A stretch of DNA of 38,694 nt from positions 1 to 38,694 of the forward strand of contig NZ_JAGGPN010000046.1 of the NCBI RefSeq assembly GCF_018613795.1. Reading direction: 5' to 3'. Of the stretch, positions 8,018-16,205 are shown in pieces. The stretch is from Arthrobacter sp. ISL-65 (lineage in GTDB: Bacteria; Actinomycetota; Actinomycetes; Actinomycetales; Micrococcaceae). Below the pieces are notes generated by a model. It saw only the letters and a list, made by a program, of their open reading frames with translations. It was not told where the DNA came from and did no database searches. The stretch's first letter is position 1; every line of letters starts with the position of its first letter. The position numbers were made by a program, and so were the translations under genes.

Positions 8018-9258
8018 TGACTGCCGAAATTACTACTGAAAAGGCCCGCATCGGAGCGCCTTCCATCGCAGGTTTCACCGAGGAAGGCGAGGGGCTGGTC
8101 TCCGCCAAGGTAGACCACAGCCACAATCACGGGGTCACCGTCATGTCCTCGCGCGCCGAGCGGCTCACGAGCTTCGACGTCGCCGACTTCGCGCTGCCCA
8201 CCGGCCGTGAAGAGGAATGGCGCTTCACCCCGGTCCGTGGACTGGCCAACCTGTTTTCCGACGCAGCGACGGACGGAGACGCAGCCGCGTTCACCGTGGA
8301 AGCCCCCGAAGGCTACGTTCGCAGCGCCCTGGCACAGGGCGCCGCTCCGCGCGGCACCGTCCTGACCCCGGCCGACCGTGCCGCCGTCGTAGCCTCCGCC
8401 AACACGGATGAGGCCCTGCACGTGGTCATCCCGGCCGACGCCGAACCGGCTGAGCCGGTGCGGATCCTGGTCGACGGTGCCGGCGCCGGTCGCCGCTCCA
8501 ACGCACACTACGTGCTGGAGGCCGGGGCCAACTCGCGCAGCGTCGTGATCCTGGAGCACACCGGCGCGGCGGACCACAACGGCAACCTGGAAGTCATCGT
8601 CGGCGAGGGCGCAAAGCTCACCGTCATCTCGGTGCAGCTTTGGGAAGACGACGCCAAGCACCTGGCACAGCATGACGCGCAGGTGGGCAAGGACGCTGTA
8701 TACAAGCACATCGCCGTGTCCCTGGGCGGATCCATTGTGCGCCTGAACTCCAACGTCCGCTTCGCTGGTGAAGGTGCCGAGGCCGAGCTGTTGGGCCTCT
8801 ACTTCGCCGATGCCGGGCAGCACCTGGAGCACCGGTCCTTCGTTGACCACAACGTGGCCAACTGCAAGTCCAACGTGCTCTACAAGGGTGCCCTGCAGGG
8901 AAAAAACGCTCACACCGTGTGGGTGGGCGACGTCCTGATTCAGAAGCAGGCCCTGGGCACCGACTCGTACGAGAAGAACCAGAACCTCGTGCTAACGGAC
9001 GGCTGCCGGGCCGACTCGGTTCCTAACCTCGAGATCGAAACCGGCCTCATCGAAGGTGCCGGACACGCGAGCTCCACCGGGCGTTTTGATGACGAGCACC
9101 TGTTCTACCTCATGGCACGCGGCATCCCGGAAGAGGTGGCCCGCAGGCTCGTCGTGCGCGGATTCCTCAACGAGATCATCCAGCAGATCAAGGTCCCGGC
9201 ACTCGAAGAGCGCCTGACCGAGGCTGTTGAGCGCGAACTCGCCGCGACCGAGAACTAA
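8017..9258 (+). CDS. sufD: Fe-S cluster assembly protein SufD
   Basis: SufD is the partner of SufB in the SufBC2D scaffold; the SufB-SufD interface is where the cluster forms. The protein has 413 residues with an N-terminal helical part and a beta-helix core from about residue 130. H350 in GAGHASSTGRF corresponds to the conserved interface histidine, and the DDEHLFYLMARGI segment is a SufB/SufD family hallmark. Its ATG overlaps the sufB stop by one base, which implies translational coupling and matched expression. Confidence 0.96.
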   Translation: MTAEITTEKARIGAPSIAGFTEEGEGLVSAKVDHSHNHGVTVMSSRAERLTSFDVADFALPTGREEEWRFTPVRGLANLFSDAATDGDAAAFTVEAPEGYVRSALAQGAAPRGTVLTPADRAAVVASANTDEALHVVIPADAEPAEPVRILVDGAGAGRRSNAHYVLEAGANSRSVVILEHTGAADHNGNLEVIVGEGAKLTVISVQLWEDDAKHLAQHDAQVGKDAVYKHIAVSLGGSIVRLNSNVRFAGEGAEAELLGLYFADAGQHLEHRSFVDHNVANCKSNVLYKGALQGKNAHTVWVGDVLIQKQALGTDSYEKNQNLVLTDGCRADSVPNLEIETGLIEGAGHASSTGRFDDEHLFYLMARGIPEEVARRLVVRGFLNEIIQQIKVPALEERLTEAVERELAATEN

Positions 9259-9284
9259 GCAGCCCGGAAAGTACAGGACAACGG

Positions 9285-9644
9285 ATGACTGAACAGCCAA
9301 AGGGCGAGCTCGTCTGCAACGTGAACGAGATCCAGCCCAAGCAGGCCCTGCGGATCCTGATCGATGACTATCCCGTCGCGATCGTCAAGGACTCCATGGG
9401 AGAGATCCACGCCATCGGCGACACCTGCTCGCACGCAGACATTTCCCTCTCCGAGGGCGAGGTCGAGGGCTGCGCCATCGAATGCTGGGGCCACGGTTCG
9501 CAGTTCGATCTGCGCACCGGGGAACCTCTCCAACTGCCGGCCTACGACCCCGTGCCCGTGTTCGCGGTGGAGATCGTCGGAGACGAGGTCTACGTGGACT
9601 TCACCACCGTCCTGAACGGCGCAGAAGCACCCAACTTCAGCTAG
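9285..9644 (+). CDS. Rieske [2Fe-2S] ferredoxin of the suf operon
   Basis: A 119-residue soluble non-heme Rieske-type ferredoxin. The cluster ligands are C48-x-H50 (TCSH) and C67-x2-H70 (CWGH), the usual two Cys and two His. Such ferredoxins lie between sufD and sufC in many Actinobacteria and resemble the small subunit of aromatic-ring dioxygenases. The role may be electron supply for cluster assembly or for another partner; the sequence does not settle this. It starts 27 nt after sufD and is followed by a 102-nt spacer before sufC. Confidence 0.92.
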   Translation: MTEQPKGELVCNVNEIQPKQALRILIDDYPVAIVKDSMGEIHAIGDTCSHADISLSEGEVEGCAIECWGHGSQFDLRTGEPLQLPAYDPVPVFAVEIVGDEVYVDFTTVLNGAEAPNFS

Positions 9645-9703
9645 CCCGGCCTGCTTCCGAGCCCAGCCTGCACCACAACTTACTAACTTCCAGACCAAAG
9701 ACC

Positions 9704-9729
9704 GCACCGCCGACAGAACGGCACGGTGC
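9704..9729 (+). other. Hairpin immediately upstream of the sufC ribosome site
   Basis: GCACCG (9704-9709) pairs with CGGTGC (9724-9729), continued by CCG (9710-9712) with CGG (9719-9721) across a two-base bulge, with loop ACAGAA. It ends one base before the GAGGAG ribosome site of sufC. It could act as an mRNA stabiliser or processing boundary and raise the level of SufC, which is needed in two copies per complex. No U-run follows, so it is not an intrinsic terminator. Confidence 0.45.
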
Positions 9730-9746
9730 AGAGGAGAACAAGACAC

Positions 9747-10538
9747 ATGTCTACTCTTGAGATCAAGGACCTGCACGTCAGCATCGACACCGAGCAGGGC
9801 ACCAAGGAGATCCTGAAGGGCGTCAGCCTGACCATCCGCACCGGTGAGACCCACGCCATCATGGGCCCCAACGGCTCCGGCAAGTCCACTCTCGCGTCCA
9901 CCATTGCCGGCCACCCCCGCTACAAGGTCACCGGGGGCACCATCACGCTGGACGGCGAAGACGTCCTGGCGATGAGCGTCGACGAGCGTGCACGCGCAGG
10001 CCTCTTCCTGGCCATGCAGTACCCGGTGGAGGTTCCCGGCGTCACCATGACCAACTTCCTGCGGACCGCCAAGACCGCCATCGACGGCGAAGCCCCGGCA
10101 CTGCGCACCTGGACCAAGGACGTCAAAGCCGCCATGCAGCAGCTGCGCATTGACGCCGACTTCGCCCAGCGCAACGTCAACGAAGGCTTCTCCGGCGGCG
10201 AAAAGAAGCGCGTGGAGATCCTGCAGCTGGAACTCTTCAAGCCGAAGTTTGCCGTGCTTGACGAGACTGACTCCGGCCTGGACGTCGACGCCCTCAAGAT
10301 CGTTTCCGAAGGCGTCAACCGCGCGCACGCCGAAGGCAACATGGGCACCATGCTCATCACGCACTACACGCGTATTCTGCGTTACATCAAGCCTGAGTTC
10401 GTCCACGTCTTCGTTGACGGCCAGATTGTTGAAGAGGGCGGCCCGGAACTCGCCGACCGCCTTGAAGAAGAAGGCTACGACCGCTACGCCAAGGGCGCGG
10501 GCGCAGCCACTATCGCTGCCGCCGCGGCACAGGCCTAG
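9747..10538 (+). CDS. sufC: Fe-S cluster assembly ATPase SufC
   Basis: SufC is the ABC-type ATPase of the soluble SufBC2D complex; ATP binding changes the scaffold shape during cluster assembly. From the ATG at 9747 it has 263 residues. It shows Walker A GPNGSGKST (40-48), the signature FSGGEKKR (148-155) and Walker B FAVLDETDSGLD (168-179), with the ELFKPK and DETDSGLD wording specific to SufC rather than transporters. GAGGAG precedes the chosen ATG; an upstream in-frame start at 9726 lies inside that ribosome site and is rejected. Confidence 0.97.
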   Translation: MSTLEIKDLHVSIDTEQGTKEILKGVSLTIRTGETHAIMGPNGSGKSTLASTIAGHPRYKVTGGTITLDGEDVLAMSVDERARAGLFLAMQYPVEVPGVTMTNFLRTAKTAIDGEAPALRTWTKDVKAAMQQLRIDADFAQRNVNEGFSGGEKKRVEILQLELFKPKFAVLDETDSGLDVDALKIVSEGVNRAHAEGNMGTMLITHYTRILRYIKPEFVHVFVDGQIVEEGGPELADRLEEEGYDRYAKGAGAATIAAAAAQA

Positions 10539-10550
10539 TAAGGACACGCC

Positions 10551-10883
10551 ATGACCGAAATCGACGCAGCCCGCACCGGGCTGGAGGATGTCGAAGAGGC
10601 ACTCAAGGACGTCATCGACCCCGAGCTCGGGGTTAACATCGTGGACTTGGGCCTGCTGTACGGCCTCAAGTACTCGGAGGACGACGGCGCCCTGCTGATC
10701 GACATGACGCTCACCACGGCCGCCTGTCCGCTGACCGACGTGCTCGAGGAGCAGGTTGGAAAGGCGCTTGACGGCGTAGTGGACGACTGGCGCCTGAACT
10801 GGGTATGGATGCCGCCTTGGGGTCCGGAGCGGATCACCGACGACGGCAAGGACCAGATGCGGGCCCTCGGCTTCAACATCTAA
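10551..10883 (+). CDS. sufT: SufT-like metal-sulfur cluster assembly factor (MIP18/DUF59)
   Basis: A 110-residue MIP18/DUF59 protein, the family of SufT and of eukaryotic CIA2 maturation factors that help load Fe-S clusters into target proteins. The acidic IDPELGVNIVDLGLLYG motif (22-38) and the reactive C59 in LTTAACPLTD are present. It begins 12 nt after sufC and is the last gene of the operon. A long hairpin follows 24 nt later. In many actinobacteria sufS and sufU sit between sufC and sufT; here they are missing. Confidence 0.93.
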   Translation: MTEIDAARTGLEDVEEALKDVIDPELGVNIVDLGLLYGLKYSEDDGALLIDMTLTTAACPLTDVLEEQVGKALDGVVDDWRLNWVWMPPWGPERITDDGKDQMRALGFNI

Positions 10884-10907
10884 GGGAGCCTCCCAATCCC
10901 GGCTTAA

Positions 10908-10962
10908 AGTACGACGACGGCCGGTCACCTTCTCAGGGAAGGTGGCCGGCCGTCGTCGTACT
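10908..10962. terminator. Long hairpin terminator between sufT and the zinc peptidase gene
   Basis: Positions 10908-10924 pair perfectly with 10946-10962 (17 bp). An inner stem CACCTTC / GAAGGTG extends it, with a small loop near TCAGG. It lies between convergent stop codons at 10883 and 10982 and therefore probably terminates both transcripts. There is no good U-run, as is common for actinobacterial terminators. Confidence 0.85.
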
Positions 10963-10981
10963 CCCAGTTAAAGGGTCGCGG

Positions 10982-11878
10982 TTAAAGTGTCGGGGCGCTG
11001 AACGTGTCGCACTGGTTGATGTCGCCGGTCTTGTAGCCCTGGTAGAACCACTTCTGCCGCTGCGCACTGGACCCGTGTGTCCAGCCTTCAGGCGAGACGC
11101 GTCCTGTGGCGGCTTTCTGGATCCGGTCATCGCCCACGGCGGAGGCGGCCGAGAGTGCGTCGTTGAGGTCCTGCTGCTTCAGCGGCTCCAGGAACGGCTT
11201 GCCGGTCTTCGGGTCCTTCTGCGTGGTGGCGTACCGGGTCCAGAGTCCTGCGTAGCAGTCGGCCTGCAGCTCCACACGCACGGCGCCGGACTCGGCGCCC
11301 TGCGGATCCTGCTGCGCCTTGTCCAGGTCGCCGAGGATGTTCTGGATGTGGTGGCCGACCTCATGGGCCACCACGTATTCCTGCGCCAGCGGGCCACCCG
11401 AGGAACCGAAGCGGGTCACGAGGTCCTGGAAGAACCCGGGATCGAAGTAGGCCGTGGTGTCTGCCGGGCAGTAGAACGGGCCCACTTCGGACGTGGCCGT
11501 GCCGCAGCCGGTGCGCGTGGCGCCCTCGAACAGCACAGCCTTCGGCCGCGGGTACTTCACGTTGTAGTCGGCGAGGTAAGCCGGCCAAAATACGTTGAGG
11601 CTGTTCACGGTCCCGGCAATCCGGCAGTCGAGGTCCTTGTCTGCGTCGGAGCCCAGCTTGCACTGGTTAAGGGGTGTTCCCGTGCTCTGGGCGGGCTGTT
11701 CCTGGCCGGTGCCCAGGAGCCCCCCGAGCAGCTGCGGATTGATGCCGAAGAGGGCCGCAAGGAGCAGGACGACGCCGCCCCCGATGCCTCCGCCGATCTT
11801 TGTGCCGCGGCCAACTCCACCGCCGCGCCGGTCTTCCACCTGGGATGGGTCCAGCTCGACCCCGTCATTGAAGCTCAT
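10982..11878 (-). CDS. Membrane-anchored neutral zinc metallopeptidase (YpfJ family)
   Basis: A 298-residue protein of the putative neutral zinc metallopeptidase family. A glycine-rich cytoplasmic N-terminus is followed by one transmembrane helix (about residues 30-55), then an extracytoplasmic catalytic domain. The zinc motif is HEVGHH (172-177), with E203 in the ELQADCYAG motif as the likely third ligand. Cysteines at 73/85 and 125/137 may form disulfides. The substrate is unknown for the family. It is divergent from the acyl-CoA-ligase-like gene at 11939 and convergent with sufT. The ATG start at 11878 is the natural one. Confidence 0.9.
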   Translation of the reverse strand: MSFNDGVELDPSQVEDRRGGGVGRGTKIGGGIGGGVVLLLAALFGINPQLLGGLLGTGQEQPAQSTGTPLNQCKLGSDADKDLDCRIAGTVNSLNVFWPAYLADYNVKYPRPKAVLFEGATRTGCGTATSEVGPFYCPADTTAYFDPGFFQDLVTRFGSSGGPLAQEYVVAHEVGHHIQNILGDLDKAQQDPQGAESGAVRVELQADCYAGLWTRYATTQKDPKTGKPFLEPLKQQDLNDALSAASAVGDDRIQKAATGRVSPEGWTHGSSAQRQKWFYQGYKTGDINQCDTFSAPTL

Positions 11879-11938
11879 GTTGTCACAATAGTCGTCGCCG
11901 CAGGGCAGTGGCGGGTTCGGGCCGGTAAAGTTGGCCCG

Positions 11939-13345
11939 ATGCCTTTCCTCAACAACCTTCAGCGGTGGGCCGATGAACGCCCCGACGACACCGCCGTCGT
12001 CGTGGCCGGAAAACGGCTCAGCTGGGCCGAACTGCGCGACGGTGCGCAGGCCGCCGCAACCCGCAGCACGGCGCCTGTCACGGTCCTCGCGCAGCCAAAT
12101 TCGACCAAGTTCGCCATCGAGTTCGCCGCTGCCGTCGCCGGAGACCGCGAGTGCGCGGTCCTGGACCCCACCTGGCCCGAAGCGATGCAGGACGAGATCG
12201 TCCAGCGGCTGGGCAGCGGCGTTGACCCAGTGCCAGGGGGCTCCGGCACTGAGTTGGCGGACGGGGATCCGGCGTCCTCGTTCCTCATCGGCCTAACCTC
12301 CGGCACCACGTCCGTGCCCAAGGCGTTCACCCGTTCGCGCCGCTCCTGGCAGCAGTCCTTCGAGGCCTCGATGGAGTTCTTCGGGCTCAGCCAGCAGGAC
12401 AAAACGCTTGCGCCCGGCCCGCTGGCCGCGAGCCTCAACCTCTACGCCCTGGCCGAATGCCTCTACGCCGGATCTGAGTTCCACACGCTCGAATCGTTCG
12501 ACGTCGGCGACGTCCACGCCGCCATCACCCATGACGGCATCACCCGGCTGGTGCTGGTGCCAACCATGCTGCGGCTCCTGAGCGAACGCGGACTGCTGGG
12601 CTGCGTGGACGCGTCGGGTGTCCGGGCCATCATCAGTGCGGGCTCGAAGCTGGATGCGCGCACGCTGGAGGCGGCCCGCCGCTGGGCACCGCATGCCACC
12701 ATCTTCGAGTACTACGGCGCGTCGGAGCTGAGTTTCGTCTCCGGGGCCGGCCTGGCCGCGGCAGAGCCGTTCGCCGCCGGAAGCACCGCGATCGGCCGTC
12801 CGTTCCCGGGCGTCGAGGTGCGGATCCTGGACGACTCAGGCAACGAGCTCCCCGACGGGTCCGCCGGCAACATCAGCGTCCAAAGCGGCATGGTCAGCAA
12901 CGGCTACCTCTGGGGCGACGACGGCCAGGCGCTGCGCTGCTTTGACGGCTGGTTCACGGTGGGGGACCAGGGCTACCTGTCGGACGGTGTGCTGCACATC
13001 CTCGGCCGGCGCGCCGACATGATCATCACCGCAGGCAAAAACGTCTATCCGCACGAGGTGGAGCTGGCGCTGTCCTCCGTCCCTGGGGTGGCCTCGGCCA
13101 TCGCCGCCGGCATGGACGATGACCTCCGCGGCCAGCGCGTGGTGGCCGGCATCGTTCCCTCACACGGCGGTGTCACCGCCACCCAGCTCAAGACCGGCCT
13201 CGAAGACGTCCTGGCCAAGGACAAGCGGCCGCTGCAGTACTACGCCCTGGATGAGCTTCCGGTGACGGACCGCGGAAAGGTGAGCCGGCGGCTGCTGCTC
13301 GATTGGATTGCGGCCCGTGACAGCCGGGTCCGGCACCTTGTCTAA
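11939..13345 (+). CDS. AMP-binding acyl-CoA synthetase-like protein
   Basis: An ANL-superfamily adenylating enzyme of 468 residues, shorter than usual acyl-CoA ligases (500-550), with a compact N-terminal domain. Motifs: P-loop LTSGTTSVPKAF (119-130), where two glycines of the canonical TSGTTGxPKG are Ser and Ala; YGASELS; the GDQGYLSDG hinge; and the catalytic Lys K447 in TDRGKVSR. ATG at 11939 gives a family-like N-terminus; TAAAGT seven bases upstream resembles a -10 box, so a leaderless mRNA is possible. It overlaps the thiolase start, suggesting a two-gene operon. The substrate is unknown. Confidence 0.85.
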   Translation: MPFLNNLQRWADERPDDTAVVVAGKRLSWAELRDGAQAAATRSTAPVTVLAQPNSTKFAIEFAAAVAGDRECAVLDPTWPEAMQDEIVQRLGSGVDPVPGGSGTELADGDPASSFLIGLTSGTTSVPKAFTRSRRSWQQSFEASMEFFGLSQQDKTLAPGPLAASLNLYALAECLYAGSEFHTLESFDVGDVHAAITHDGITRLVLVPTMLRLLSERGLLGCVDASGVRAIISAGSKLDARTLEAARRWAPHATIFEYYGASELSFVSGAGLAAAEPFAAGSTAIGRPFPGVEVRILDDSGNELPDGSAGNISVQSGMVSNGYLWGDDGQALRCFDGWFTVGDQGYLSDGVLHILGRRADMIITAGKNVYPHEVELALSSVPGVASAIAAGMDDDLRGQRVVAGIVPSHGGVTATQLKTGLEDVLAKDKRPLQYYALDELPVTDRGKVSRRLLLDWIAARDSRVRHLV

Positions 13346-14561
13346 CGGGGCGTCTGGCGTGGGGCTCGTGCTTCCCGACGACCGGCAGCCGGTGATCATC
13401 GCCGCGCTGCGCACACCCGTATGCCGGGCCAACGGTGCGCTGAAGCACCTGCGCTCCCACGAGCTCCTGGCCCCGGTCCTCGCGGCGCTGCTCGCTGAAA
13501 CGGGGGTTGACGCGGGCGACGTGGCGGATGTCGTCATCGGCAACGCGGTAGGTGCGGGCGGCAACGTCGCGCGGCTCGCCGCCCTCGAAGCCGGCCTGCC
13601 CGTCACCGTCCCCGGCCTCACCGTAGACCGGCAGTGCGGCTCCGGCCTCGACGCCATCGTCCTCGCGTCGCGGCTCGTCGCGGCAGGCGGCGGCACCTAC
13701 CTTGCGGGCGGCGTCGAAAGCATCAGCACCGCGCCGCTGCGCGCACACCGGAACGACGACGGCGAACCCGCCTTCTTCAGCCGCGCCCAGTTTGCGCCGC
13801 ACCGCCACGGCGACCCGGATATGGGCGTCGCGGCCGAGAACGTGGCCCGGGAGTACGGCATCAGCCGCGCCCGGCAGGACGAGTTTGCGCTGTGCAGCCA
13901 CCGCCGGGCGGTGGCTGCACAGGCTGACGGCACGTTTGTCCGGGAGACTGTTCCGCTGCCAGGCGCATCAGGGACCGCGCCGGGCTCCAAAACAGTGACG
14001 GCCGACGACGGTCCCCGCCCCAGACTCAGCGAGGCCCTGATGGCGCGGTTCCCCGCCGCGTTCGTGGAGTCCGGGACTGTCACCGCCGGAAACTCCTGCT
14101 TCGACGCAGACGGTGCCGCCGCCGTCGTCATCACCTCGCTGGCCAGGGCCCGGAAACTGGGCGCCGCTGGCGGGCTGGCCGTGCTGGGCACGGAGACCGC
14201 CGGGGTGGAGCCGAAGCTGCTGGGCATCGGTGCCGCAGCCGCCGCCTCGCGCCTGCTGGCCGCGCAGTCGGTGGACGCAGCTGACGTGGACCTCGTGGAG
14301 TTCAACGAGGCGTTTGCCTCGCAAACCCTCGCGTGCCTGGACCACCTCGGAATCGACTCCCTTCGGGCCAACGCCGACGGCGGGGCGCTGGCTTTGGGCC
14401 ATGCCTACGGGGCGTCCGGGGCCGTACTGGTCACCCGACTGATGGCGCAGGCCCGGCAGGATCCGGCGGCGGAGGCTGCCCAGGGAAAGCTTGCCCTGGC
14501 CATGATCAGCATCGCCGGCGGCATGGGCACCGCGGCGCTCTTCCGGCACATCCGGCTGTAG
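13317..14561 (+). CDS. Thiolase-family protein with altered second active-site cysteine
   Basis: A thiolase-superfamily protein (acetyl-CoA C-acyltransferase type) of about 414 residues. With the GTG at 13317 as residue 1, the acyl-carrying C107 (VDRQCGSG) and H362 (ALGHAYGASG) are present, as is NEAFA. The second catalytic Cys of the C-terminal CIGGGxG motif is replaced: the segment reads SIAGGMG with S398. Activity may be reduced or changed. The start is uncertain: GTG 13317, TTG 13338 and GTG 13359 are all in frame and none has a strong ribosome site; all give the same core. It overlaps or abuts the upstream ligase gene and converges with the ligase at 14592. Confidence 0.85.
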   Translation: MTAGSGTLSNGASGVGLVLPDDRQPVIIAALRTPVCRANGALKHLRSHELLAPVLAALLAETGVDAGDVADVVIGNAVGAGGNVARLAALEAGLPVTVPGLTVDRQCGSGLDAIVLASRLVAAGGGTYLAGGVESISTAPLRAHRNDDGEPAFFSRAQFAPHRHGDPDMGVAAENVAREYGISRARQDEFALCSHRRAVAAQADGTFVRETVPLPGASGTAPGSKTVTADDGPRPRLSEALMARFPAAFVESGTVTAGNSCFDADGAAAVVITSLARARKLGAAGGLAVLGTETAGVEPKLLGIGAAAAASRLLAAQSVDAADVDLVEFNEAFASQTLACLDHLGIDSLRANADGGALALGHAYGASGAVLVTRLMAQARQDPAAEAAQGKLALAMISIAGGMGTAALFRHIRL

Positions 14562-14591
14562 ACCCGACGGTCAGGCAGCCGGGCACCACCG

Positions 14592-16163
14592 CTAGAGGGT
14601 TGCCGGGTCCGGGAACAGCTGCTGCCGGAGGTCCTTCTTGCGGATCTTCCCGCTGGCCGTGCGGGGCATCTCGTCGACGAAGACCACCGCCTTGGGGATC
14701 TTGTAGCGTGCAAGCCTGCCGTCGAGGTGGGCGTGGACCTGCTGTTCGGTGAGGCTCGCGCCGTCCCGAACCACAACAACTGCCCGCGGCACTTCCCCCC
14801 ACTTTTCGTCGGGAACGCCGATCACCGCCACGCTGCCAACGGCGTCGAGCTCGGCGATGGCCTGTTCCACCTCGGCCGGGTAGATGTTCTCCCCGCCGGA
14901 GATGATCATGTCCTTGAGCCGGTCGGAAACGAAGACGAATCCGTCCTGGTCCTGGTAGCCCATGTCACCGGACTTGAACCAGCCGCCGTCGTCGTAGGAA
15001 CCGGCGGTGGCGTCCGGCCGGTTCCAGTACTCGCGGATGACGTTGGGGCCCTTGATCTGGATTTCGCCCACGGTGCCCTGCTGTACCGGCCCGCCCACGG
15101 GATCGGCGATCCGCACCTCGGTGAAAAAGTGCGGCAGACCCGAGGAGCCTGCCTTGTCCCTGGACCGGGAGGCGGGCAGGGTGGTTGCGCCCGGGGCTGT
15201 TTCCGTCATGCCGTAGCCGTTGGAAAAACGCAGTCCCCGGGCCTCGTAGGCTTCCAGGACCCGCGGGGGGACGGCCGATCCGCCGCAGGTGAGCTTGTTC
15301 AGGGAGGTGATGTCCGACGTCGGCCACTCCGGATGCTCGCAGAGCATTTGGTAGGTGGTGGGGACCCCGCTGATGGTGGTCACGCGGTGGCGTTCGATGA
15401 GCTGCAGGGTCCGCTGCGGATCGAACCTGGGCTCGAGAATCACTGTTCCGCCCTTCAGCAAGGTGGGCAGGACCCCCATGTCCAGCGAGGCCACATGGAA
15501 CATCGGGGAGATCATCAGGGCCACGTCGGTGGAGCAGAAGTCGAAGTCGGTGATGACGTTGATGCAGTTCCAGGTGATGTTTCCGTGCGTGAGCAGGGCG
15601 CCTTTGGGGTTGCCGGTGGTTCCGGAGGTGTAGAGGATCATGGCGCCGTCGTCCAGGGTGACCGGTTCATCGACCGGCTCGGTGCTGCCCGATGCCACGA
15701 CGTCCTCGTAGTCCTCGACTTCGGGCGCCTTTTCGTTGTCATCCGTACCGCCGTCAAACACAGTGCCGTGGCCGACGGCGATGAGTCGCGCCAGCGTCGT
15801 CCCCGCGGCGGCAGCCTGCGCCACGTTGCCGAGGTCCCCCGCGTAGATCAGTGCCGCGGCGGAGCAGTGGTCCAGCTGGAATCGAATTTCCGGCGGAGCG
15901 AGCCGCGTGTTCAGGGGAACGAAGATCGCGCCCAGCTGGCCGCAGGCGAAGAGCGTCTCCAGGAAGGCGGGGTGGTTCTCCCCGAGGTAGGCCACCCTGT
16001 CGCCTTTGGCCACGCCGCGGTCCCGCAGGGCGTTGGCCAGCCGGCAGCTGCGGTCGGCGAACTGTTCATAGCTGAGTTCCCGGTCCCCGGCGATGAGCGC
16101 CGTCTTGTTCCCGGATTTCGGGCGGCGCCGTTGCAGCCACGACCCGATGCCAAAATTTTCCAT
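14592..16163 (-). CDS. Acyl-CoA ligase of the aromatic-acid operon (CouL-like)
   Basis: A 523-residue cytosolic AMP-forming acyl-CoA ligase that activates a carboxylic acid with ATP and CoA. It has the P-loop LYTSGTTGNPKG (177-188), YGMTETAP, the hinge GDMGYQDQDGF and catalytic K506 in RTASGKIRKK. AAAGGA precedes the ATG at 16163. It is the last gene of the minus-strand operon beginning with the SDR at 21323, 42 nt after the transporter. In the Rhodococcus cou cluster the equivalent ligase activates hydroxycinnamates; substrate here is inferred from context only. Ordinary fatty-acid activation is the alternative. Confidence 0.9.
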   Translation of the reverse strand: MENFGIGSWLQRRRPKSGNKTALIAGDRELSYEQFADRSCRLANALRDRGVAKGDRVAYLGENHPAFLETLFACGQLGAIFVPLNTRLAPPEIRFQLDHCSAAALIYAGDLGNVAQAAAAGTTLARLIAVGHGTVFDGGTDDNEKAPEVEDYEDVVASGSTEPVDEPVTLDDGAMILYTSGTTGNPKGALLTHGNITWNCINVITDFDFCSTDVALMISPMFHVASLDMGVLPTLLKGGTVILEPRFDPQRTLQLIERHRVTTISGVPTTYQMLCEHPEWPTSDITSLNKLTCGGSAVPPRVLEAYEARGLRFSNGYGMTETAPGATTLPASRSRDKAGSSGLPHFFTEVRIADPVGGPVQQGTVGEIQIKGPNVIREYWNRPDATAGSYDDGGWFKSGDMGYQDQDGFVFVSDRLKDMIISGGENIYPAEVEQAIAELDAVGSVAVIGVPDEKWGEVPRAVVVVRDGASLTEQQVHAHLDGRLARYKIPKAVVFVDEMPRTASGKIRKKDLRQQLFPDPATL

Positions 16164-16205
16164 CGAGCATCCTTTCTTGTCTCAAACTAGTCCTTGTGCG
16201 GCTTC

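Noticed and set aside
10805..11938. N-terminal extension of the acyl-CoA-synthetase-like gene
   Set aside because: The frame is open upstream only because it runs antisense to the zinc peptidase and through the terminator; the adenylation domain begins at 11939.
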